From assembly GCF_017302315.1 (NCBI RefSeq), contig NZ_JAFLDT010000002.1, positions 83,213 to 147,212 of the forward strand: 64,000 nucleotides of DNA, in the 5' to 3' direction. Below the pieces are notes generated by a model that saw nothing but the letters and a program-made list of their open reading frames with translations, was not told where the DNA came from and made no database searches. This DNA comes from Zoogloea sp. (lineage in GTDB: Bacteria > Pseudomonadota > Gammaproteobacteria > Burkholderiales > Rhodocyclaceae). Below, in pieces: positions 39,732-48,400 of this stretch. Position 1 is the stretch's first letter; each line of letters begins with the position of its first letter. A program made the translations under genes and the position numbers.

Positions 39732-40756
39732 GCGGCAAGCTCCTGAGGAAATTCTTCGGGGTCTGCATAGACCAGTCGGCTGTCTCTGTCAGCGAGCCGG
39801 CCGAAGAACTCGTCAATGGCGGCAATTTGTTCTTGTACTGTCGGCAGGGTGTTCATGGTCTTGCGGAACTGGGCCGAGCCGACCAGACCCTTGGTATACC
39901 AGCTGATGTGCTTGCGGGCGATCTTCACGCCGGTGTCTTCACCATAGAAAGCGTAAAGGTCGGCGAGGTGTTCCTTGCACACCTGCAGGATCTCCGAGAC
40001 CAGGGGCGGGGGGAGCTCTTCCCCGGTCTTCAGGAAGTGTTCGATCTCGCGGAAGATCCAGGGGCGACCCTGGGCGGCGCGGCCGACCATGATGCCGTCC
40101 GCGCCGGTGTAGTCGAGCACGAATTTCGCCTTCTGGGGCGTGGTGATGTCGCCGTTGGCGATGACCGGGATGCGTACCCGCGTCTTCACGTCGGCGATGG
40201 TGTCGTACTCGGCCTCGCCGGTGTATTGGCAGGCACGGGTGCGACCGTGGATGGCGATCAGCTGGATGCCGGACTCCTCGGCGATGCGGGCAATCATCGG
40301 CGCGTTCTTGTTGGCCTTGTTCCAGCCGGTACGGAACTTGAGGGTCACGGGGATGTTGCCCGCGGCGCCCACCACGGCCTCGAGGATGCGGGCCACCAGG
40401 GGCTCGTCCTGCATCAGCGCGGAGCCGGCCATCACATTGCAGACCTTTTTGGCCGGGCAGCCCATGTTGATGTCGATGATCTGTGCGCCGCGATCAATAT
40501 TGTGGCGTGCCGCCTCGGCCATCATGGCGGGATCTGCGCCGGCGATCTGTACCGAGATGGGGTCAACCTCGCCGTCATGGTTGGCGCGCCGCTGGGTCTT
40601 GGCGCTGCCGTAGAGGAGGGAGTTGGAGGTGACCATCTCGGAGACGGCGACACCCGCCCCCATCTTCTTGCAAAGCTGGCGGAAGGGACGGTCCGTGACG
40701 CCGGCCATGGGCGCAACGAACAGATTGTTTCGCAAGGTAAATCCGGCGAATTGCAT
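39728..40756 (-). CDS. dusB: tRNA-dihydrouridine synthase B
   Basis: A 342-aa flavoenzyme that reduces uridines in the tRNA D-loop. The FMN-binding TIM barrel contains APMAGVTDRPFR, the catalytic Cys100 in NMGCPAKKVCN, and VIANGDI near the phosphate site. The ATG at 40756 matches the family start; an upstream ATG would add 11 residues. Overlaps fis, which it usually precedes. Confidence 0.95.
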   Translation of the reverse strand: MQFAGFTLRNNLFVAPMAGVTDRPFRQLCKKMGAGVAVSEMVTSNSLLYGSAKTQRRANHDGEVDPISVQIAGADPAMMAEAARHNIDRGAQIIDINMGCPAKKVCNVMAGSALMQDEPLVARILEAVVGAAGNIPVTLKFRTGWNKANKNAPMIARIAEESGIQLIAIHGRTRACQYTGEAEYDTIADVKTRVRIPVIANGDITTPQKAKFVLDYTGADGIMVGRAAQGRPWIFREIEHFLKTGEELPPPLVSEILQVCKEHLADLYAFYGEDTGVKIARKHISWYTKGLVGSAQFRKTMNTLPTVQEQIAAIDEFFGRLADRDSRLVYADPEEFPQELAA

Positions 40757-40867
40757 CGAGGGAGGCGCGACTGGGGAAAAGCAGGGCATTCTACCCCAAG
40801 GGCCTTTCCGAGGGCAGGGGCTGAAGTACTCGAAGGGTGTGCGGAAATACCGGACCGGCGGGTGTGA

Positions 40868-41560
40868 TCAGGGGACTTCCGAATGGTGCATGCGTCCCTG
40901 GATGCGTGCCGCGTGGGCCGCCAGACGGGGGCCGAAGTTTGTTTCGTACTTGCGGGGGTTGGGCAGCATCACCGCCAGCCGGGCGGCCTGGGGCGGGCTG
41001 AGGCGTGCGGCGGAGGTCTTGTAGTAGCGCTGGGCCGCCGCTTCGCAGCCGAAGATGCCGTTGCCCCACTCGACGACATTGAGATACACCTCAAGGATGC
41101 GGCGTTTGTCCCAGAGTGATTCAATCATGACGGTGATGATCGCCTCTTCCGCCTTGCGGAAATAACTGCGGGATGGGGACAGGAAAAGGTTCTTGGCCAG
41201 TTGCTGGCTGATGGTGGAGCCACCCGCGACGGCCTTGCCCTTCTTCTGGTTCTTTTCGATGGCTTTTTGAATGCCATCCCAGTCAAAGCCCTCGTGATCG
41301 ACGAACTTGTCGTCCTCGGCGGCGACGACCGCACGCTTCAGGTGCAGGGAGATCTGTTCGTAGGGCACCCAGCGGTAACGCAGTTCGGCATCGGGCTTCT
41401 TCTCGTTGAGTTCGTCCAGACGCAGGCTCATGAAACTGGTTTCGGAGGGGGGCACCCATTTCCACCACAGCACCTGCCCGAGCAGCCAGACATGCCATGC
41501 GACGAAGACCAGGACCAGGGCCAGCAGCGCGCGCCGGGTCCAGCGCCAGAGGGTTTGCAT
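40868..41560 (-). CDS. mtgA: Monofunctional biosynthetic peptidoglycan transglycosylase
   Basis: A 230-aa inner-membrane glycosyltransferase (GT51) that polymerises lipid II without a transpeptidase domain. One N-terminal membrane helix (about 9-30) anchors it. The catalytic Glu82 lies in AAEDDKFVDHEG, followed by GGSTISQQLAKNLFL and EVYLNVVEWGNGIFG. It follows aroE by 10 bp and ends the rnb-tonB-aroE-mtgA group. Confidence 0.95.
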   Translation of the reverse strand: MQTLWRWTRRALLALVLVFVAWHVWLLGQVLWWKWVPPSETSFMSLRLDELNEKKPDAELRYRWVPYEQISLHLKRAVVAAEDDKFVDHEGFDWDGIQKAIEKNQKKGKAVAGGSTISQQLAKNLFLSPSRSYFRKAEEAIITVMIESLWDKRRILEVYLNVVEWGNGIFGCEAAAQRYYKTSAARLSPPQAARLAVMLPNPRKYETNFGPRLAAHAARIQGRMHHSEVP

Positions 41561-41570
41561 GGGGGAGGGG

Positions 41571-42392
41571 TCAGAGGCTGGCGCGAAGCTGCGCCAGCAC
41601 GGGGGCGGTTTCGGGGCGGATGCCGCGCCATAGCTGGAAGCTCTCGGCAGCTTGTTCGACCAGCATGCCCAGGCCGTCGCAGAGGTGGGCTGCGCCTTGT
41701 GCCCGGGCGGCGCGCATGAAGGGGGTGTCACCCCTGCCATACATCATGTCGTAGGCCAGGCTGCCCGGGGCGTAGAGGCCGACGGGCAGGTCGGGGGCTG
41801 CGTCGGAAAGGCTGGCACTGGTGGCATTGATAATGACGTCGAAACGCTGCCCTGCAAGTTCTGCGAAGCCGCAGCCCAGGGGGGGCATCAGGCCTGCGCT
41901 GGAAAACTCTTCGGCCAGCTCGGCGGCCTTGCTGGCCGTGCGGTTGGCGATCACAAGGGTCGCCGGGGCGGCTTCAAGCAATGGCAGCACGGTTCCCCGT
42001 GCGGCGCCACCAGCGCCGAGGAGGAGAACCCGGCGGCCTTCGACGGGGCAGCCCTGATTGATGGTGATGTCGCGCAGGATGCCGGCCCCATCGGTGTTGT
42101 CGCCGAGGATGCCGTCGGAGCCGAAGGCCAGGGTGTTCACCGCACCGGCAGCCCGCGCGCGCGGCGTGTGGTGATCCGCCAGATCGAAGGCCTCCAGCTT
42201 GAAGGGGACGGTGACGTTGAGCCCGCGTCCGCCGGCGGCACGAAAGGCCTGCACGGTGGCCGCGAAAGCGTCGAGGGGGCCAAGGAGGGCCTCGTAGACG
42301 AGGGTCTGGCCGGTCTGGGCAGCAAAGAGGCCATGAATGCGGGGTGACTTGCTGTGGGAGATCGGGTTGCCGATCACTGCGTAGCGGTCCAT
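41571..42392 (-). CDS. aroE: Shikimate dehydrogenase
   Basis: A 273-aa NADP-dependent enzyme of aromatic amino acid synthesis (3-dehydroshikimate to shikimate). The shikimate-binding NPISHSKSP, catalytic Lys65 in NVTVPFKLEAF, and the NADP motif LLLGAGGAARG with NRT are all present. It is 13 bp after the TonB-like gene. Expected single-domain length. Confidence 0.96.
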   Translation of the reverse strand: MDRYAVIGNPISHSKSPRIHGLFAAQTGQTLVYEALLGPLDAFAATVQAFRAAGGRGLNVTVPFKLEAFDLADHHTPRARAAGAVNTLAFGSDGILGDNTDGAGILRDITINQGCPVEGRRVLLLGAGGAARGTVLPLLEAAPATLVIANRTASKAAELAEEFSSAGLMPPLGCGFAELAGQRFDVIINATSASLSDAAPDLPVGLYAPGSLAYDMMYGRGDTPFMRAARAQGAAHLCDGLGMLVEQAAESFQLWRGIRPETAPVLAQLRASL

Positions 42393-42405
42393 GGGGCGTG
42401 CTCGC

Positions 42406-43344
42406 TTAGGGTTGTTCGGAATTGTCCGTCTTGACCATGTCGGCGTTGGTGAATTTCCACGTGCGGGTGATCACGATCTCATCCGTGTCCTTGCGGATGT
42501 TCTCCGGAAAGGCCGGGAATGGAGACGCCAGTTGAACGATGCGGATCGCCGCGTCATCCAGGATCTTGTTGCCCGACGAGCGCTGGATCTCCACATGGCG
42601 GACGTGGCCATTGGCGCCGATGCTGATGGACAGCAGCAGGCTGCCGTACATCTTGCCGCGGGCGGCCGGCGGGTAGTTGAGGGTGCCGACGCGCTCAATC
42701 TTCTGGCGCCAGTCCTCGACATACTGGGCGAAACGATACTCGCCGGCGCGGGCACCGATGAATTTCTTCCGGGGGCGTGCAGCGTAGTCCACCAGATCCT
42801 TGTCGATCTGGGCCTCGATGCGCGCTACCGCGGCCGAACTGTCGAGGAGGTCATAGCCGGAGACGGGATTGGGTGACTCGGTGGGATTGACCTGTTGGGC
42901 ATCCACTTGAATGGGTTTGCCCTTGGTTCCCGCCATGATCTGCATCTGGGGTGCCTGCTGCTGTTCGCTGCGGCGCTGGGCCTCGACCAGGCCGTCACCG
43001 ACCCGGGTGCGCTCCTGGGGTGGCAGTGGCGTGGCCATGCGCCCCGATTTGTCTCCTGTGCCGCCAGCGTCGAGATGGGTCTGGGCCAGCACGTCCACCT
43101 TGTCCGGACGCTGGGCGTGGCGGGAATTGACCAGCACCACTTCGAGCCCCTTGTCCTGCCGCTTGAACTTACTGACATCCGGCATCACGAAGTGAATGGA
43201 CAGGATGAGGGCGTGCAGGCTGAGGGACAAGCCTACGCCCCATTCAAGGGCGTAACGCGCAGTCGTCCCCGTGAAAACCGGCCATGGATCGGTCGGTGGT
43301 TTCGAAGAGGACGCCCATACGCGGTGGCGGAGTGCCTGCAACAT
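42406..43344 (-). CDS. TonB-family energy transducer-like protein
   Basis: A 312-aa protein with one membrane helix (about 35-52), a Pro/Gln/Arg-rich periplasmic spacer and a TonB C-terminal domain (about 210-300, including LNYPPAARGKMYGSLLLSISIGANG). It would link inner-membrane energy to outer-membrane receptors. ExbB/ExbD are not nearby, so a TolA-like or structural role is also possible. It lies 6 bp after the RNase gene, an arrangement seen in related Betaproteobacteria. Confidence 0.83.
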   Translation of the reverse strand: MLQALRHRVWASSSKPPTDPWPVFTGTTARYALEWGVGLSLSLHALILSIHFVMPDVSKFKRQDKGLEVVLVNSRHAQRPDKVDVLAQTHLDAGGTGDKSGRMATPLPPQERTRVGDGLVEAQRRSEQQQAPQMQIMAGTKGKPIQVDAQQVNPTESPNPVSGYDLLDSSAAVARIEAQIDKDLVDYAARPRKKFIGARAGEYRFAQYVEDWRQKIERVGTLNYPPAARGKMYGSLLLSISIGANGHVRHVEIQRSSGNKILDDAAIRIVQLASPFPAFPENIRKDTDEIVITRTWKFTNADMVKTDNSEQP

Positions 43345-43350
43345 CGGGGC

Positions 43351-45339
43351 TCAGGCGGCCGGGTTGGGAGATGGGTCAGTGGCGACCGGAGCGGGGACGG
43401 TTTCGACGGGCCCCTCCGATGCTACGGCGAGGGCCGGGGGCAGTTCCTCCTCATCCAGCTCAATGGGCTCACCACTGGATGCTGCCAGGGTTTCCAGATA
43501 GGTGGCGCGCACTTCGACGTCGATGAGGTCCGTACTGTCGATGCCGAGGCGGACCCGCGTGCCCGGGGGAAGGGTGGGCATTGACGGCACCTTGAAGATC
43601 AGGGGAATGTCTTCAAGACGCACCAAGCTTTCCCGCAGCACCCGCGCATTCATGTTCGGATGGCCGGCCTGGCGCAGCCAGCGCAGACACCAGTAGCGCT
43701 CCATGCCGCGCTGGAAGTCAGCGTAGGCGGCGTAGGTCAGTTCGAAATCGCGCATGGCGGCGATCAACTCGGGTGACTTGGGGGGAAAGGCCGGCTCGGT
43801 ACCCTGCAGCCAGGCGATGAGCTGCCATTGATTGACCAGATCCACATAGCGGCGCAAGGGGGAGCTGGACCATGCATAGCAGTCCACACCCAAGCCCTCG
43901 TGGGGCGCCGCGGCCGTGGTCATGCGGACCTTGCCGCCGGTCTGGGCGCGATACAGGGCCGGGATGCCGGCGTCAGCCAAGGCCTTGCCCCAGGTGCTGT
44001 TGGCCGCAATCATCAGTTCGGCAACGAGCTTGTCGAGGGGCGAGCCACGGGCGCGGCGGCCGATTTCGATGCGCCCGGGGCCGTCCGGGGTGATCTCGCT
44101 CCAATCCACGCCGAAGTTGTAATCCACCAGATTCTGGTTGGCGGCGGGCTTGCCCCGGCCGGCCTCAAGCACGGTGGCGAGTTCCCACAGCAGCGTCAGT
44201 TCGACCTTCCACGGGAAGTCCGGCCCGCCGTTGGTGAGGGTGGTTTCGTTGAATACTGGCTCAATGTCGTGGTGGCGCAGGTTGGCCACCACCGGGACAC
44301 GCTCGATGCAGGAGTGCTTGCCGCTGATGATCAGGTCGCGGCTCACGTCTAGGTACAGGGAGAGGGCGGGGCAGTCGCGGCCTTCGCCGAGGGTGAAGCG
44401 CCCGACAATGCCCTCGGGCAGCATGGTGATCTTGTTGCCCGGCATGTACACGGTGGACAGGCGCTGGCGGGCGATGCCGTCCAGACCCGATGTGCGGCCG
44501 AAGCCAAGGCCCGGGGCTGCAATATGGATTCCGATGCGCCAGCCGGCGGGGGTGGGCGTGACCGAGAAGGCGTCGTCGATCTCGGTGGTGGCCGCGTCGT
44601 CGATGGAGAAGGCACGCACGGTGGCAAGGGGGAGTTCGCCGGGCTCCACGGGTTCGTCAACTGGCGGAAAATCGGTGCCGTCGGGGAAGTGTTCGAACAG
44701 GAAGCGGTCGAAGTGCAGGTCGTGGGAGGTCGCGAGGGCGCCGCAGGCAAGCATCAGCCGGGCCGGCGACTGCCCACTCTCGGCGCACGCGGCCTCCAGG
44801 GCCTTGGTTTCCAGGCGATTGCGGTCGGGCTTGTACAGCAATTGCCGGACCAGGGGCTTGAGCTCCTCGGGCAGGTGGCCGGCGAGCAGCTCGTCGCGCA
44901 TGCGTTCGATGGCTGCCGCCTGAAGGCGCTTCTTCTCGAGGCCGGCCAGGGCAGCCTGGAGGATCTCGGCGGGGGCCTTGCGGAAGCGTCCCCTTCCCTT
45001 GCGGTGGAAGTAGATGGGAGAGGCATGGAGGCGCAGCAGGATGGCCGCGGATTCCACCGGGGTGGGCACATGGCCGAAGTACTCCCGGGCGAACTCGGTG
45101 AAGGCAAACTCCTCGTCACCACAGGCTTCCCACAGGAATTCCGTGTCGAAGCCCTCGGCCTCGGTTTCGGCCTGGTCGAGCAGGTCGCCGGCTGAAGGCT
45201 GCGCGAAACGCATCAGCACGTCCTTGCTCTTCAGTTTGAGGCGCTTGCCGTGGGGTGTTTCCACCTGCAGGGAGGCGTCGTTGTCGGTCAGGATGGTGCC
45301 GGTTTTGAAGGCACCATCCTCTTCGAAGAGCAGATTCAT
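43351..45339 (-). CDS. RNase II-family ribonuclease (RNB domain)
   Basis: A 662-aa 3'-5' exoribonuclease. The RNB catalytic core carries FSIDDAATTEIDDAFSV, with the conserved acidic residues that bind metal. An S1-like region follows the core. The N-terminus is not a classic cold-shock pair, as in the short RNase II-like branch common in Betaproteobacteria. Whether it is a true RNase II or RNase R equivalent is uncertain. First gene of the unit with the TonB-like gene and aroE. Confidence 0.88.
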   Translation of the reverse strand: MNLLFEEDGAFKTGTILTDNDASLQVETPHGKRLKLKSKDVLMRFAQPSAGDLLDQAETEAEGFDTEFLWEACGDEEFAFTEFAREYFGHVPTPVESAAILLRLHASPIYFHRKGRGRFRKAPAEILQAALAGLEKKRLQAAAIERMRDELLAGHLPEELKPLVRQLLYKPDRNRLETKALEAACAESGQSPARLMLACGALATSHDLHFDRFLFEHFPDGTDFPPVDEPVEPGELPLATVRAFSIDDAATTEIDDAFSVTPTPAGWRIGIHIAAPGLGFGRTSGLDGIARQRLSTVYMPGNKITMLPEGIVGRFTLGEGRDCPALSLYLDVSRDLIISGKHSCIERVPVVANLRHHDIEPVFNETTLTNGGPDFPWKVELTLLWELATVLEAGRGKPAANQNLVDYNFGVDWSEITPDGPGRIEIGRRARGSPLDKLVAELMIAANSTWGKALADAGIPALYRAQTGGKVRMTTAAAPHEGLGVDCYAWSSSPLRRYVDLVNQWQLIAWLQGTEPAFPPKSPELIAAMRDFELTYAAYADFQRGMERYWCLRWLRQAGHPNMNARVLRESLVRLEDIPLIFKVPSMPTLPPGTRVRLGIDSTDLIDVEVRATYLETLAASSGEPIELDEEELPPALAVASEGPVETVPAPVATDPSPNPAA

Positions 45340-45417
45340 GGGACGGTCGGGCTGGAAAACACCCGATTATAGCCAAGCCGGCTGCCACCCCGGATGAAAG
45401 CGCTGTCTGACTGAGCC

Positions 45418-48400
45418 TCAGGCCTCTGTGACCGGGGCGAATCCGCGGATCAGTCCGATCAGGATTTCCTCGTCGTAGGGCTTGCCAAGGTAGTGATTGA
45501 CGCCGATTTCTTCCGCATAGCGCTTGTGCTTGTCGGCTGTCCGGGAGGTGATCATGATGATCGGCACGCCCTTGAGCTTGCTGTCGGCGCGGACGTTGCG
45601 GGTCAGGTCGAAGCCGTCCATGCGTGGCATCTCGATGTCGGCGATGATCACATCCGGCCGGACAGTCAGCAATTGTTCGAGGGCGTCCACGCCATCCTTC
45701 GCAGTGATCACGCGGTAGCCTTCCCTTTCGAGCAGTCGACCGGTGATCTTGCGGACGGTGAGGGAGTCGTCCACCACCATCACGGTGGGGTGACTCGGCG
45801 CCTGAACCGCGGTCTGCAGCGTGACCTCGTCGCCGGCAGCCGGGCTTCGGGCGGCCAGGGCCACCGGGTTGAGGATGAGCACGATCTCGCCATCGCCAAG
45901 CACCGTGGCACCGGAGTAACCCACCATCCGGGCGTACTGGGGCCCCGCGTTCTTGACCACCACTTCCTGGTTGCCGCGCAGGGCGTCCACATGCAGGGCG
46001 ACGGTTTCACTGCCGGCGCGCAGAAGCAATACCCAGTTGAAGCGCTCGACCTGGGGCATGGATTCGAAATCCCCCAGCAGGCGCGGCAGGTAGCGGTAGC
46101 CGAAATGCTCGCCGAGCCACTCGGTACCCTGATCCGCCCTCAGCTTTTCCAGGGCTGCCGCCTTGAGTTCGAGCACCTGGGCCACCATTGAGGACGGAAT
46201 GGCGAAGGTGCGGTTGCCCGCACGCACGAGCAAAGCCTGGGTGACTGCGAGGGTGAGGGGCAGGTGGATACGGAAGCATGTCCCCTGGCCGGGCGTGGTG
46301 TCGACGCTGATGCGGCCGCCCACCGCCGCGGTCTCGCTCTTGACCACATCCATGCCGACACCCCGGCCGGCCAGACTGGACAGGCTGGCGGTGGTGAAGC
46401 CCGGAACGAAGATCAGGTTGGTCAGGCGCTTGTCGTCGGCTTCCTCTCCGGGCCCCAGCAGGCCGGTTTCGATGGCCTGGGCACGGATGCGGCCGAAATC
46501 GAGTCCCGCTCCGTCATCGCGGAACTCCATCACCACCTCGTTGCCCTCGTGGGACACCCGCAGATTGATCTGACCAATCTCGGGCTTGCCGGCGGCACGC
46601 CGTGCGTCGGGCGGCTCGATACCGTGGGCCACGGCGTTGCGGACAAGGTGGCCAAGGGGCGCCGTCATCGCGTCGAGCACGCTGCGGTCGATTTCGATCT
46701 GGCCACCAATGATGTCCAGGTTGGCTCGGCGGCCAACTTCCTTGGCGGTCTGCCGCACCAGCCGGTAGAGACGTTCGGCCAGGCTGTCGAAGGGCACCAT
46801 GCGCACATGCATCAGGGACTGCTGCAGTTCGCGCGCCATGCGGGACTGGGCGTGGAGCGCCGATTCAGCGCCGTCGAGATTCTTGAGCAGGTTCTGCTGC
46901 ACCGTGGTGACGTCGCCGACGCTCTCCGCCATCATCCGGGTCAGCTCCTGGAGGCGGGTGTAGCGGTCCATCTCCAGGGGGTCGAACTCGGTGTGCTGGG
47001 TCTCGACCTGGGAAAGTCGGGACTGCATCTGAGTGTCGGCCTGGATCTCCACTTCGCGTAACTGGTTGCGCAGGCGGATGACGTTCTCGGTGAGGTCGAG
47101 CAGGGAACGGCGCAGGGTGCGCAGTTCGCCCTCGATGCGAGTGCGCGCGATGCTGATTTCGCCCGCTTCATTGACGAATTGGTCGATCCGGCTGGCTTCG
47201 ACCCGTAGCTGGACCCGGGCACCCGGCGCGGCCACATCGCCAGACTGAACTGGCGCAGTCTCTTCGTTTGTCGTACCAGCCGCCGGACTTTCGGTGACTA
47301 CCGGGGGGGGCTGTTGCAGGCCCTCGAGGGACTGACGGGCCTGATCCAGCGCGCTCTCGAGTTCATCGATGATGCCCTGCCCGGACGGATCCTGGCTGCG
47401 TGCCCGCTCGAGCCGTGTTTCCAGTTCGTGCAGGCTCTGTCCCAGGCTCATGGCCCCGACCATGCGCGCGCTGCCCTTCAGGGTGTGGAGGAGGCGGGCG
47501 ACACCGCTGGGGTGACCGGCCTCGGCCGGGTTGTCGCGCCAGCTACGAAGAGCTGCGTCGAGGCTGTCGAAGAGTTCGTTGCCTTCATCGAGGAAGATCG
47601 GCAGCAATTCCGGGTCAAGCTCGTCGCGCAGGGGTGCGCTGATCACTGCCGGGGTGTCGACGGTGCGGGGAGGCGCGGGCTCAATGCGGCCCGATGGCTC
47701 AGTGGGCGCTGCCGGATGAAGCGCAATCACCTGCGCCAGGTGAGGCTCGAGAATGCCATCGAGTTGATCGGCAAGATCGGGGGCGGGCTCGGGTAGCTGG
47801 CGGCTGGCCAGTTGGACAAGCATGCTTTCGAGGGCCGAGGCGGCAGCATTGAGCGTGCCCGACTGGGGGACGCTAGGGGCCTGATCGTGGTCGGCCAGTC
47901 GCTGCTGAGCCAGTTCGAGGGCCTTGGCGAGTTGTTGGGGGGCCGTAAAGTGGGCCGTGCCCGAAATGCCTGCCAGGGTATGGGCGGCGCGGATGGCGCT
48001 GCTGGTGGGGATCAGGCTGGGGTTGACCGACAGGCGGGCAAGCTCGTGCCGCAGGGTGGCCACATGCTGGCGGGCTTCGGCGAGGTAGAGGTCGAACAGG
48101 GGGCGGGACAGGGTGACGTTGCCCAGGCGAATCTCGTCCGGGTCAAGCACTTCGTCCTGCAGGGAGCTGTCGTCCGGAGTTTCATCGAGCTCGATGAGCT
48201 CGGCGTCGTCTCCCGGCACCCCATCGTCGCCCCCGATGTCATGGGGGTGGTCTGCGGAGTCGATCCTGTTAAGCGGAGGCTCCGGCTCGGCGATTTCGAT
48301 CGTCTCGATATCATCGATCGCGTCGATGACGACAGGGGACATGGGCTCCGTGGGGGCGGAAAAACTACGCTGTTCCGCCTCGTCAGGCGCCTCTGCCATT